Of a stretch of DNA of 64,000 bases, positions 7,621 through 19,038 are shown piece after piece. The stretch is taken from assembly GCF_015351105.1 (NCBI RefSeq), contig NZ_JADKRR010000001.1, positions 1,035,069-1,099,068 of the forward strand. The letters run 5' to 3'. The notes beneath the pieces are model-generated. The model had not been told where the DNA came from and made no database searches. It saw only the letters and a list, made by a program, of their open reading frames with translations. The stretch comes from Clavibacter sp. VKM Ac-2872. Lineage in GTDB: Bacteria > Actinomycetota > Actinomycetes > Actinomycetales > Microbacteriaceae. The position numbers were made by a program, and so were the translations under genes. How positions within the stretch are numbered: the stretch's first letter is position 1; every line of letters starts with the position of its first letter.

Positions 7621-9840
7621 ATGCGCAGCAAGCTCCTGTGGCCGACCGCCGCCGTCGCCGCCACGGTGGTCGGCGCGATCATCCCGATCCTCTTCTTCAC
7701 GGGCTACTACTTCGTGAACGACACCGAGGCCGGGGCCTACGGCCAGTGGTTCGAGATCGGCCGGCGGATCCTCGACGGCAACTGGTCCCTGCTGAACCCC
7801 ACCGTGTGGCAGTCCGGCAACTACCAGGCCGAGGGCGCGTGGGGCATCTACAGCCCCTTCCTGTGGGCCGTCGGCCTCGGATCGCAGCTGATGTCGAACG
7901 CGGCCCTCTACTCGACCATCGTGAAGCTCGTCTGCCTCGCCATCGCCTCCGCCGGCCTCTACGTGCTGGCCCGCGCATACAGCGTGACCCGTCCCTGGGC
8001 CGCGGTCGTGGCCACCGCCGTGCCCCTGGCCGGCTTCACCCTCTACTTCGACGCCCCCTCCTGGGTCAACGGCCTCATGGCCTGGGCGTTCTGGCCGCTC
8101 GCCGTCGGGCTCTCGCGGCGCGTCGTGCGCCTCGGCGCCAATCCGGTCGGCGCGGTCCTCGCGGCCGTGACCGTGGTGGGCATCGGGTACGCGGCCGCCA
8201 CGCTCATGCTCGCCGCGGCGCTCGGCGCGCTGCTCGTCGAGGCGCTCATCCGCCGCCGCCGCCCCGAGGTGCTGCGCGCCCTCGGGCTCTCCGTGATCGC
8301 CGGGCTCTTCGCGATCCTGGTCCACCTGCCCGGCGTCCTCACCTCGTCCGTGTCGGGGCGGTCCAACTCGATCGGCAACGACGGCTTCCTCACGGTCGAC
8401 CTCAGCGACCTGGCCATCTCGGGGATGCCCATGGGCAGCCCGTTCATGGACTACTACAACGGCACCATCCCGGGCGCGCCCATCACCTACGTGTCGTGGC
8501 TCGTCCCGCTGCTGGTGCTCATCGACTGGCGCCGCCTCTGGGCGCTCCTCGTCCGCCGCCCGTCGCTGCTGATCATCGGGGTCGCGGCGATCGCGGGCGT
8601 GCTGGCCCCGTCGGAGATCGGGCCGCTCCGCTACCCCGTGCGCATCGTCCCGTACCTCACGACCGTGATCCTCATCGTCCTCGCGCTCGGCTTCTCGCGC
8701 AGCATGCGCCGCGTCCTCACGCGTCGCCACCTCTACGCCGCGTGGGCCATCGTCGCCGTGAACGGGGCCCTGCTCCTCACGCAGGATCCGCGCGCGGTCA
8801 AGCCCGCGTTCGTCGCCGTCGTGCTCGTCGGCGCCCTCGTCCTCCTCGTGTACGCGCTCGCGGTCGGCTGGCGCCCGCGTCGCGGGCCCGCCGTCGTCGG
8901 CCGCGTCGCGGACCGTGCACGCGCCACGGGCCGATCGCGGTCCGCGGCCATGGCCGTCGTCGCGATCGTCGGCACCGTGGCCCTGCTGGTCCCGCAGCAC
9001 TACCGCTCGCCGAGGTCCCCGCTGGAGACGTACGACCTCCCCGCGGACGTCAGCGCCTACAGCACGCAGCTCCCGCGCGCGGAGGGCGACATCCTGGTCG
9101 TCGGCTTCCCGCAGACCACCGACTACGCGGAGACCCTACTCGGCAACTCCTGGTACGTCACGGGCAAGCCGGTCCAGAACGCGTACTCCTCCGTCTACTA
9201 CCCGGGCTACGGCAACAAGGTCTGCATGCAGTTCAACGGGCTCACCTGCGGCGCCCTGTACGAGCGCCTGTTCCAGCCGGTGAAGGGATCCGACACCGGG
9301 GTCGACCTCATCGACCTCATCGGCGCGAGCACCGTGCAGGTGATCAAGGCCCAGCGGGGGAGCGACCCCGCGAAGGCCGTCGCGCGCAGCGACTGGGAGG
9401 ACGTCCCGTCCGGCTGGAGCGTGGTGGAGGACACCCCGACCACGCGCACGATCGTCCGCGACACGCCGCTCACGGGCGCCGGCGGCATCGCGTGGTCGTC
9501 GGACGGCACGCGGGTGACGCTGCTGCACGACGACCCGATGGGATCCACCTTCCGCGTGGACGCCGCCCCGGCCGACGGCGGGACGGTCGCCCTCGCCCTC
9601 ATCCCGTGGCCGGGCTACCAGGTGTCCGGCGCCGAGCTGCGCGCGAAGCCGGTCGACGGCTTCCTGCTGGGCGTGGACGTCTCCGCGGCGGATGTCGGCA
9701 AGACGGTCACGGTGTCGTTCTGGAGCCCGGGATGGCAGGTGCAGGTCGTGTCCGCGGCGCTCGTGATCCTCCTCACGGCGGCGTGGGCGATCGGCCGCCT
9801 CGTGGTGCGCCGTCGCCGCCGCCGGGTGACCGCGCGATGA
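7621..9840 (+). CDS. large polytopic membrane protein, YfhO-like / GT-C type
   Basis: This 739-residue protein has about 12 hydrophobic spans, beginning with one at residues 7-28 followed by an extracytoplasmic loop FVNDTEAGAYGQWFEIGRRI. An acidic residue in the first large loop, many membrane helices and a C-terminal soluble extracytoplasmic domain (about 455-710) closed by a last helix before a basic tail resemble YfhO and GT-C lipid-linked sugar transferases. Its place between glycosyltransferase genes supports a role in handling lipid-linked sugars outside the membrane. The next gene overlaps it by four bases (ATGA), so the two are coupled. The exact family is inferred from topology, not from a firm motif. 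Confidence 0.65.
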   Translation: MRSKLLWPTAAVAATVVGAIIPILFFTGYYFVNDTEAGAYGQWFEIGRRILDGNWSLLNPTVWQSGNYQAEGAWGIYSPFLWAVGLGSQLMSNAALYSTIVKLVCLAIASAGLYVLARAYSVTRPWAAVVATAVPLAGFTLYFDAPSWVNGLMAWAFWPLAVGLSRRVVRLGANPVGAVLAAVTVVGIGYAAATLMLAAALGALLVEALIRRRRPEVLRALGLSVIAGLFAILVHLPGVLTSSVSGRSNSIGNDGFLTVDLSDLAISGMPMGSPFMDYYNGTIPGAPITYVSWLVPLLVLIDWRRLWALLVRRPSLLIIGVAAIAGVLAPSEIGPLRYPVRIVPYLTTVILIVLALGFSRSMRRVLTRRHLYAAWAIVAVNGALLLTQDPRAVKPAFVAVVLVGALVLLVYALAVGWRPRRGPAVVGRVADRARATGRSRSAAMAVVAIVGTVALLVPQHYRSPRSPLETYDLPADVSAYSTQLPRAEGDILVVGFPQTTDYAETLLGNSWYVTGKPVQNAYSSVYYPGYGNKVCMQFNGLTCGALYERLFQPVKGSDTGVDLIDLIGASTVQVIKAQRGSDPAKAVARSDWEDVPSGWSVVEDTPTTRTIVRDTPLTGAGGIAWSSDGTRVTLLHDDPMGSTFRVDAAPADGGTVALALIPWPGYQVSGAELRAKPVDGFLLGVDVSAADVGKTVTVSFWSPGWQVQVVSAALVILLTAAWAIGRLVVRRRRRRVTAR

Positions 9841-10799
9841 GCGCGCTGCCGCCGCGCGTCGTCGCGGTCGTCGTCGCCTGGAACCGGCGGGAGCTCGTCG
9901 TCGAGACGCTGGCGGCCCTGGCCGCGCAGACCGTGCCGCTGCACGAGGTGGTCGTCATCGACAACGCCTCGACCGACGGGTCCGCCGACGTCATCCGCGA
10001 GCGCTTCCCCGAGGTCGCGCTCACGACGCTGCCGACGAACACCGGGGGCGCAGGCGGGTTCACCGCGGGCATCGAGCGGGCGCTCTCGGTCCACGACGCG
10101 GAGCTCGTGTGGCTCATGGACGACGACACGGTCCCGGATCCGTCCGCGCTCGAGGGGCTGCTGCGCGCACGCTCCGCCGCCCCGCGCGGCACGGTCGTGC
10201 TCGCGTCCGCCGTGCGCTGGACGGACGGCCGGCCGCACCCCATGAACACGCCGCGCACCAGGCCGTCGGCGAGCCGCGCCAGCATCGCGCGCGCCGCCCG
10301 GCGCGGCTGCACCCCCGTCCGCACGGCGTCGTTCGTGTCGATGATGATCGAGGCCGACGCCATCCGCGCCCACGGGCTCCCGATGGCCGACTACTTCCTC
10401 TGGAACGACGACTTCGAGTACTCGGCGCGCCTGCTGCGCCGTGGTCGCGGGTACCTCGTGCACGGGAGCACGGTGGAGCACCGCACGCGCACGTTCGGGT
10501 CGACGGACGTGGATCCCGGGGCCCGCTTCGTCTTCGAGGTGCGCAACAAGATCTGGATGCTCCGGCTCTCCCGCGCGCTCTCGCCCGGCGAGCGCGTGCT
10601 CTACGGAGGCGCGGCGCTCGTCAGCTGGGCGCGCACGATCGCCCGGTCCGCGGATCGGCCGCTGCTGGTGCGCGGCCTGGTCGACGGGGTGCGCCAGGGC
10701 CTCCGGCGGCGTCCCCGCCCTGCCGCGGAGGTCCTCGCCGGCCTCGGCGGCATCACCGAGGGCGTGCGCCGCATCGAGGCGGGCGCCGATCGCGCCTGA
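9837..10799 (+). CDS. family 2 glycosyltransferase (GlfT1/rhamnosyltransferase-like)
   Basis: This 320-residue enzyme starts with VVAVVVAWNRRELVVETL and carries VVIDNASTDGSADVI, the segment NTGGAGGFTAGIERAL and the metal site VWLMDDDTVPDPSALEG. The GGAGGF motif and the DDD triplet are shared with rhamnosyltransferases and with mycobacterial GlfT1, which starts the galactan on a rhamnose linker. The acceptor half contains YFLWNDDFEYSARLLRRG. Its ATG overlaps the upstream stop by four bases. With glf and a GlfT2-like gene 1-3 kb downstream, a galactan-initiating role is a fair inference, though a plain rhamnosyltransferase is equally possible. Confidence 0.8.
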   Translation: MSALPPRVVAVVVAWNRRELVVETLAALAAQTVPLHEVVVIDNASTDGSADVIRERFPEVALTTLPTNTGGAGGFTAGIERALSVHDAELVWLMDDDTVPDPSALEGLLRARSAAPRGTVVLASAVRWTDGRPHPMNTPRTRPSASRASIARAARRGCTPVRTASFVSMMIEADAIRAHGLPMADYFLWNDDFEYSARLLRRGRGYLVHGSTVEHRTRTFGSTDVDPGARFVFEVRNKIWMLRLSRALSPGERVLYGGAALVSWARTIARSADRPLLVRGLVDGVRQGLRRRPRPAAEVLAGLGGITEGVRRIEAGADRA

Positions 10800-10805
10800 G
10801 CGCCC

Positions 10806-10852
10806 CGCGCCGGATCGCCCGGCGCGGCGGCTGCGGGGCCGCACAGCCGCCG
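10806..10852 (+). terminator. tandem hairpins, candidate terminator
   Basis: Two adjacent hairpins follow the glycosyltransferase stop at 10799. The first pairs 10806-10813 with 10819-10826 (8 bp, 5-base loop). The second pairs 10825-10833 with 10844-10852 (9 bp, 10-base loop). The two share two bases, so they would be alternatives or stack with fraying. No U-tract follows. Confidence 0.45.
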
Positions 10853-10969
10853 GGACACCCGCCGTGCTCCCGGTAGACTCTGGTGCTCGACGCGCCCCGG
10901 CCCGCCCGGCCGTCCGTCCGGCACCGACGGCCCCGCTGCGCACGCAGCACGGAACATGATGGAGGACCC

Positions 10970-13048
<2,079 letters not shown>

Positions 13049-13049
<1 letters not shown>

Positions 13050-15067
13050 TGGCCGCCGACCACGCGGGCGCGCCCGCCGGGCTCGACCTCATCCAGCGCG
13101 TCATCCTGCCGTCCGAGCACGATCCGGACATCGTCCCGCTGTACGTCGACGCGGACTACTGGACGAGCATCCCGGTCGCGCCCGAGAAGCGCCGGCGCTC
13201 GCCGCTGCGCGTGGTCGACTCGGACTCGCACAACGCCGTCGTCCGCCTGAGCGACATGGGCATCATCAGCGCCATCCGCGGCGACCGCGGCTTCCAGGTG
13301 CCCCACCGTCGCAAGGTCTCGTTCGGCACCTACTTCAACGCGTTCCCCGCCTCGTACTGGCGCGCGAGCACCACGCTCGACGGCGTCGTGCTCGAGGTGG
13401 AGACCAGCGGCGAGGGCCAGGTCATCGTCTACCGCTCGAACGCGCGCGGCGTGATCCAGAAGGTCGACGGCGCGTCGGTCACCGGATCCACCACCTCCCG
13501 CTTCGAGCTCCCGTTCACGTACTTCGCGGACGGCGGCTGGTACTGGTTCGACCTGATGGGCGAGGAGGCCGACTTCGCGCTCGTCGAGGCGGGCTGGTAC
13601 GCCCCCGCGGGCACCGTCCCCACCACGGGCGCCGCGGGATCCGTCAGCATCGCCATCACCACGCTCAACCGCGCCGAGTACTGCGTGAAGCTCCTCACCG
13701 ACATCGGCGAGAAGCCGGACGTCGCGGCGCTCCTCGACCACGTGTACGTCACCGACCAGGGCACGCAGAAGGTCGCCGACCAGCCCGCCTTCCCGCGGGC
13801 GCAGGAGCTGCTGGGCGAGAAGCTCCGCGTCATCGACCAGGCCAACCTCGGCGGATCCGGGGGCTTCTCCCGCGGCATGTACGAGACGCTCAAGGAGGGC
13901 GCGAGCGACTACGTCCTCGTCATGGACGACGACATCACCCTCGAGCCCGAGAGCATCCGCCGCGCGGTGAAGTTCGCGGACTACGCGCGGACGCCCACCA
14001 TCGTCGGCGGCCACATGTTCGATATGTACGACAAGAGCAAGCTCCACGCGTACGCCGAGGGCTTCGACATGTGGAACTTCATGTGGGGTCCCGTCACGCC
14101 CACGCGCCACGACTTCAGCGCGTCGAACCTCCGCCAGACCAGGTGGATGCACCGTCGCGTCGACGCCGAGTACAACGGCTGGTGGATGTGCCTCATCCCC
14201 GTCTCCACCATCAAGCAGGTCGGCCTGTCGCTGCCCGTGTTCATCAAGTGGGACGACGCCGAGTACGCGCTGCGGGCGAAGGAGGTCGGCGTGCCGACCG
14301 TGACGCTCCCGGGAGCCGCGGTGTGGCACGTGTCCTGGGTCGACAAGGACGACTCGCAGGATTGGCAGGCGTTCTTCCACGCGCGCAACCGCCTCATCGC
14401 GGCGCTGCTGCACTCGCCCTACGAGCGCGGGGGACGGTTCCTCACGGCGAACCTCGCCACGGACGTCCGGCACCTGGTGTCGATGCAGTACTTCGCGCTG
14501 GCCGCCCGCCACGAGGCCTACCGCAACATCCTCCGCGGGCCGCGCGGCCTCCACGAGGACATGGTCACGCGCCTCGCCCGCACGCGCGAGCTGGCGCAGG
14601 GCTTCACGGACGGCGTCCCCATCAAGGACCGCGCCGCCCTGCCCGAGATCGTCGCGCCGGACAAGCCGCAGCGTCGGCGCGGGGGAGGCGCCCCCGCGGG
14701 CATCGCCCGCATCGTGTGGCTCGCCCGGACGGTGGCGCGCCACGCGTTCTCCCCGCTCAGCCAGGCCGCGACGCGCGGACCGGAGGCGCACCTCTCCTTC
14801 GAGGACGCCCGCTGGTGGGTCGTCCCGTCGTTCGACAGCGTCCTCGTCTCCAACGCGGAGGGCTCGGCCGCGCTCCTGCACCGGCGCGATCCCGTGCTCT
14901 TCCGCCGCATGCTGTGGACGAGCATCGTGCTCCGCTGGCGCATCCTCGCCCGCTGGCCGCAGCTCAAGGCCGCGTACCGCGCGGCCCTGCCGACGGTCAC
15001 GAGCCCGGAGACCTGGGCCCGCACGTTCGGCGTCGACCAGCCGCAGGCGGGGCGCCGGAAGAAGTAG
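13049..15067 (+). CDS. glfT2: galactofuranosyltransferase GlfT2-like (polymerising)
   Basis: This 672-residue protein matches the layout of mycobacterial GlfT2, a bifunctional enzyme that polymerises galactofuranose using UDP-galactofuranose. It has an N-terminal beta-sandwich region (about 60-190), then a GT-A domain starting SVSIAITTLNRAEYCVKLL. The metal site is MDDDITLEPESI (Asp293-295), the catalytic acid region is KWDDAEYALRAKEVG (Asp402-403), and a metal-binding histidine sits in VWHVSW (His427). A helical C-terminal domain completes it. The gene overlaps glf by one base. Homologues outside mycolic-acid bacteria imply a galactan-type polymer here without arabinan genes in view. Confidence 0.92.
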
Positions 15068-15099
15068 CCCGTCGCGGATCCATCATCCGCTGAGCGCCG

Positions 15100-15139
15100 A
15101 GGGGCGTCCGATCCGCACCACGGTGCGGCGGACGCCCCT
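15100..15139 (+). terminator. strong hairpin terminator after glfT2-like gene
   Basis: Positions 15100-15110 pair with 15129-15139 (11 bp), and inside them 15113-15119 pair with 15122-15128 (7 bp), giving an 18-bp stem with a two-base bulge and a two-base loop. The next bases are TCGTGTGTG, with no long U-tract. Confidence 0.65.
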
Positions 15140-15188
15140 TCGTGTGTGAGAATCGCATCTCACGGCACGGGGACGCAGGGGGACGCAT

Positions 15189-17042
15189 TTGTTCGACAAC
15201 GGGGTGGACCGGGTCCGGCGCGCGCGCCGACGCTCGCGGCTGATCGCCTGCCTGGCCGTCTGGGCCGTCGCGCTCGGCGTCGGGCTCGTCGGCACGGGCA
15301 CGATCGGAGGTCCGGCCGAGCCCGCGCAGGCCGCGTCGGGCGCGGACTTCGACCCCGGCATGATCATCAGCGACGCCAAGTTCTACGACGGCGACGCGAT
15401 GTCGCAGGGCGACATCCAGTCCTTCCTGCAGGCGCGCGTCCCGAGCTGCGCCTCCGGCTACGTGTGCCTCAAGACCTACGTGGAGAACACGCCCGCGCGC
15501 GCCGCGGACAGCCGCTGCTCGAGCCTCCAGGCGTCGCGCCTCAGCGGCGCCGACATCGTCTACTGGGTCGGCCGCGCGTGCGGGGTCAGCCAGGCCGCGC
15601 TCCTCGTGCTCCTGGAGAAGGAGCAGGGCCTCGTCACCGACAGCACGCCGAACGACCGCCAGTTCCGCAGCGCCACGGGCTACGGCTGCCCGGACACCGC
15701 CGCGTGCGACTCCCTGTACTACGGCTTCTTCAACCAGGTCTACAACGCGGCGCACCAGTTCAAGGTGTACCAGTCCACGCCGGCGCGCTGGAACTACCAG
15801 GCCGGGCGCAGCAACCGCATCCTCTGGCACCCGAACGCGGACTGCGGATCCTCGCAGGTCACCATCCGCAACCAGGCCACCGCGGGCCTCTACATCTACA
15901 CGCCCTACCAGCCCAATGCCGCCGCGCTGAACAACCTCTACGGCACGGGCGACTCGTGCTCCTCGTACGGCAACCGCAACTTCTGGCGCCTCTACACCGA
16001 CTGGTTCGGCAGCACGAGCGACGGCCCGGTGTCCTCCTTCGTCAAGGTCGCGACCGACGACAGCGTCTACCTGGTGAGCGGGGGGCAGAAGCACCCGGTC
16101 ACCGACTTCGCCGTCTACCAGACGCTCTCCGCGCTCGGCGGCATCAGCACGGTCGGCCGCTCGTACCTCGACGCGCTCGTCACGGGCATCCCGGCGTCCG
16201 AGCTCGTGCGCGACCCGGCGGACGGCACGATCAGCCTGGTGCAGGGCGACCGTCAGCACGCGTTCTCCTCCTGCGACCTGGTCGCGTCGTACGGGTACAG
16301 CTGCTCGGCGGCCGTCCCCCTGGATCCGGGCCAGCTCCGCGCGGTCCCGCAGGCCGGCGCCATGAGCGCGTTCTTCACGCTGCCCGGCGACGGCACGGCG
16401 TACCTCCTCGACAGCGGCGTCAAGTACCCGGTGTCCAGCTGGTCGGCGCTCGTCGCGCTGAACGGCGGCGCGTCCGCCTTCGTCGGGCAGATGCGCGCGC
16501 AGGTCGGCGCGCGGTACTCGACGGGCCACGTGGCGCTCGAGCCCGGCACGCTCGTGAAGTCGGCGAGCAGCGCCGACGTCTACGTGGTCGACGGGCTGAA
16601 CCGCCGGGTCGGCGTGCCGGACTTCGCCGTCACGCGCGAGCTGGGCCTCGGCCAGGCCTACAGCACGGTGACGCAGGGCACCCTCGACGGCTACGCGCGG
16701 TCCGCGGCGAACCTGTCGCTGCTGGTGCGCTGCGGCGGCACGTCGTACCTCGCCACGCAGGGCGGCATCGTCGCCCTGGCGAACCCCGGCTCGACCGGTC
16801 TCCCCGTGACGGACCTCGTGCCCACCACGTGCAACGCGCTCGACGCCACCGGCGGGACCGTGACCGGGTCGGTGCTCGTGAAGAGCGCGTCGGATCCCAG
16901 CGTGTACGTCCTCCAGGGCGGGCAGGCGCGGCCGGTGTCGAGCTGGGCGCGGCTCGTCGCCCTCGCGGGCACCTCGTCGCCGACCATCACCACGATGGGC
17001 GCCGCGGCCCTCGCCCGGATCCCGGTCGGCGCCGCCTACTGA
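15189..17042 (+). CDS. secreted repeat-containing protein, possible lysozyme-like N-terminal domain
   Basis: This 617-residue protein starts at a TTG with a purine-rich GCAGGGGG just upstream. It has a classical signal peptide: basic residues 8-17, a hydrophobic core 18-39 and a likely cleavage after PAQA at 48. The first mature domain (about 50-270) is cysteine-rich and contains VLLEKEQGLVTDSTPNDRQF and GFFNQVYNAAHQFKVY, which suggests a lysozyme-like fold with Glu as catalytic candidate; this is inference. Residues 280-617 hold about five diverged repeats with a VYLVxxGxxxPVxxxAxxxxL pattern. Its location in a glycan locus suggests a wall-binding or glycan-acting exported protein. No specific function is claimed. 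Confidence 0.7.
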   Translation: MFDNGVDRVRRARRRSRLIACLAVWAVALGVGLVGTGTIGGPAEPAQAASGADFDPGMIISDAKFYDGDAMSQGDIQSFLQARVPSCASGYVCLKTYVENTPARAADSRCSSLQASRLSGADIVYWVGRACGVSQAALLVLLEKEQGLVTDSTPNDRQFRSATGYGCPDTAACDSLYYGFFNQVYNAAHQFKVYQSTPARWNYQAGRSNRILWHPNADCGSSQVTIRNQATAGLYIYTPYQPNAAALNNLYGTGDSCSSYGNRNFWRLYTDWFGSTSDGPVSSFVKVATDDSVYLVSGGQKHPVTDFAVYQTLSALGGISTVGRSYLDALVTGIPASELVRDPADGTISLVQGDRQHAFSSCDLVASYGYSCSAAVPLDPGQLRAVPQAGAMSAFFTLPGDGTAYLLDSGVKYPVSSWSALVALNGGASAFVGQMRAQVGARYSTGHVALEPGTLVKSASSADVYVVDGLNRRVGVPDFAVTRELGLGQAYSTVTQGTLDGYARSAANLSLLVRCGGTSYLATQGGIVALANPGSTGLPVTDLVPTTCNALDATGGTVTGSVLVKSASDPSVYVLQGGQARPVSSWARLVALAGTSSPTITTMGAAALARIPVGAAY

Positions 17043-17049
17043 TCCGCGT

Positions 17050-17101
17050 CCGGCCGCTCCTCCCGCCCGGCTGCATCGCCGCGGCAGGCGGGAGCGGCCG
17101 G
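17050..17101 (+). terminator. hairpin after secreted repeat protein
   Basis: A GC-rich stem pairs 17050-17067 with 17087-17101, with a three-base bulge on the left arm and a 19-base loop. It lies 8 bases past the stop codon at 17042. No U-tract follows. Confidence 0.5.
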
Positions 17102-17199
17102 GAGCGGTCGACCCACCGGATACAGTGGGGCCGCACCGGTCGACCACGGGGCGGCCCGTCGGCCGGCTCCTCGAGCGCCCGGCGCGGCGAGGAGAGCAC

Positions 17200-17670
17200 A
17201 TGGACCAGCACGCGCACGACGTCGACGCCCCCCGCGAGCCGACCCCGCCCCCCGGGATCCTCCTCCGGCTGATCAAGGACGAGCGTGTCGCGTTCCTGCT
17301 CGTCGGCGGCTTCAACACCGTGCTCGGCACGGCATGGTTCGCGCTCTTCTACCTGCTGTGGGGCCACGAGATCCCGTACCCGGTCGTCCTCGTCATCGCG
17401 TGGGCGGTGCAGCTGCCGATCGCGTTCACCCTGCACCGCAAGCTGGTCTTCCGGGTGAGCGGCAACCTCCTGCCGGACTTCTCGCGCTACACGCTCGTGA
17501 ACCTCATGCCCCTGTTCGCGAACATGATCCTGCTGCCGCTGGTCGTGGAGACGACGCCGCTCCAGCCGATCGTCGCGCAGGTGCTCGTGACCGTCGTCAT
17601 CACCGTGGCGAGCTACACCGGCCACAAGTTCTTCTCGTTCCGCCGGCCGCGCGACGAGGCGGCGCGCTGA
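17200..17670 (+). CDS. GtrA-family membrane protein (second copy)
   Basis: This 156-residue protein has a short charged proline-rich N-terminus, then LIKDERVAFLLVGGFNTVLG, the first of four membrane spans. The LHRKLVFRVSG loop and the C-terminal SYTGHKFFSFRRP repeat the pattern of the GtrA protein at 2508. The ATG at 17200 has GGAGAG nine bases before it. GtrA proteins are thought to help move lipid-linked sugars across the membrane. The two copies differ enough that recent duplication is unlikely; each may serve a different lipid-linked sugar. It is convergent with the ligase-like gene at 17698. Confidence 0.85.
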   Translation: MDQHAHDVDAPREPTPPPGILLRLIKDERVAFLLVGGFNTVLGTAWFALFYLLWGHEIPYPVVLVIAWAVQLPIAFTLHRKLVFRVSGNLLPDFSRYTLVNLMPLFANMILLPLVVETTPLQPIVAQVLVTVVITVASYTGHKFFSFRRPRDEAAR

Positions 17671-17697
17671 TCCCGACGCCCGGCCGACGCCCGCGCG

Positions 17698-18990
17698 TCA
17701 TCCGGGCCGGTGCTGCTCCGGGAGCCCGTGCCGCCAGCTGCGGCCCTGCGCGGCCTTGACGGCGCAGATCACGAGCAGCACCCACCCCCACTCCACGAGC
17801 GTGACGCTCTCCGCGAGCGACGCGACCACGAGGACGACGAGCACGAGCGCGGTCCAGACGTAGCCGACGCCGCGCTTGGTGGTCGCCAGCACCCAGGAGC
17901 GCCCGAGCGCGAGGGCGCAGAACGCGGCGAACAGCACGAGCCCGACGAGGCCCGCCTGCAGGTAGAGGTCGAGGTAGGCGTTGCGACCGGTCTCCTGGGC
18001 GCCCCGGCTGACGAGGTCGAGCGCCGTGTAGGGGTACGCGTCGAGCCGCCAGAAGCCGACGAAGCCCCAGCCCTCGATGGTGTTGAGGTCGATGAGGCGC
18101 AGCATCTCGCGCCAGAGCGCGACGCGCTGGAGGTAGTCGGGCCGCGCCTGCAGCACCTGCAGCACGGGGGAGCGGAACGCCACGACCAGCACCGCGGCGA
18201 TGGCGGCCAGCACCAGGACCGCGCTGGTGGCGAGCGGCCGTGCCTGCCGCGCGAGGTGGCGGAGGCCGAGCATCGCGAGGGCGGCGACGGCGAGCACGAG
18301 GAACGTGCCGAGGATCACCGACGACCGGGTGAGCGACGCCACGAGCAGCGCGACGACCAGGGAGAAGGCACCGCGGCCGCGCGAGACGGACCGGGTCATG
18401 AGCTCGACCGCGAACGTCACCGCGGCGACGAGGGCGAGGATCCCGAGGGCGTTGCGCTCGCCGAGCAGCCCCTGGATCGGGCCGAGGCGCTCGAGCGCGC
18501 CGCGGATCCCGAGGAACGGGATGGGGCCGTCGATGAGGAGCCCGGCGAGCACCTCGAGGGCGAGGGACGACACCAGCACCAGGCGCAGCACGTCCCCGAC
18601 CGCGCGCACGATCTGGATGAGGTCGCGGACGACGCCGACGTACACCGCGAGGAACGCGGACGCCGCGAGGTAGAGCACGCCCCCGGCCGCGTCCGGCTGG
18701 TAGGCCGTCCAGAGGAGCGTCGCGGCGCACCAGCCGACCAGGACGAGCAGGGAGATGGGCAGGAGGCCCCGCCACTCCCAGTCGCCCCGCTTCGCCGCGA
18801 GGGACGCCGCGGCCATCGCCACGAGCGCGGTGACGATCGCGAGGAGACCGGCCCAGCCCACGGTGGACCGGAGCGCGTGCGACAGGACGGCCGTGCCGAG
18901 GATGCACTGGGTGAGCGCGGCGGAGAAGCGCGCGGAGCCCAGGAGGTCGGGCACGCGCTCGGGGAGGGGCAGGAGGGCGGGGCGGGTCAT
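17698..18990 (-). CDS. O-antigen ligase family membrane protein
   Basis: This 430-residue protein is almost entirely hydrophobic, with about ten to twelve spans. A large extracytoplasmic loop in the second half contains RVALWREMLRLIDLNTIEGWGFVGFW and the later RNAYLDLYLQAGLVGLVLF, which is the Wzy_C signature region of O-antigen ligases and polymerases (compare RxxxW and HNxxLxxxxxxG). These enzymes polymerise or transfer glycans from polyprenyl pyrophosphate at the outer face. In this Gram-positive a wall or glycoprotein acceptor is more likely than lipid A. A paralogue starts 49 bases upstream on the same strand. Confidence 0.85.
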   Translation of the reverse strand: MTRPALLPLPERVPDLLGSARFSAALTQCILGTAVLSHALRSTVGWAGLLAIVTALVAMAAASLAAKRGDWEWRGLLPISLLVLVGWCAATLLWTAYQPDAAGGVLYLAASAFLAVYVGVVRDLIQIVRAVGDVLRLVLVSSLALEVLAGLLIDGPIPFLGIRGALERLGPIQGLLGERNALGILALVAAVTFAVELMTRSVSRGRGAFSLVVALLVASLTRSSVILGTFLVLAVAALAMLGLRHLARQARPLATSAVLVLAAIAAVLVVAFRSPVLQVLQARPDYLQRVALWREMLRLIDLNTIEGWGFVGFWRLDAYPYTALDLVSRGAQETGRNAYLDLYLQAGLVGLVLFAAFCALALGRSWVLATTKRGVGYVWTALVLVVLVVASLAESVTLVEWGWVLLVICAVKAAQGRSWRHGLPEQHRPG

Positions 18991-19038
18991 GCGTCGGCCA
19001 TCACGGGCGGTCGGCGGGGCACCGGGCGGCCGCGCGGA

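Noticed and set aside
7308-9836. Long upstream part of the open frame that contains the glycosyltransferase at 9837
   Set aside because: It is an Arg/Pro/His-rich shadow frame of the YfhO-like gene; only the part after the ATG at 9837 looks like a protein family.
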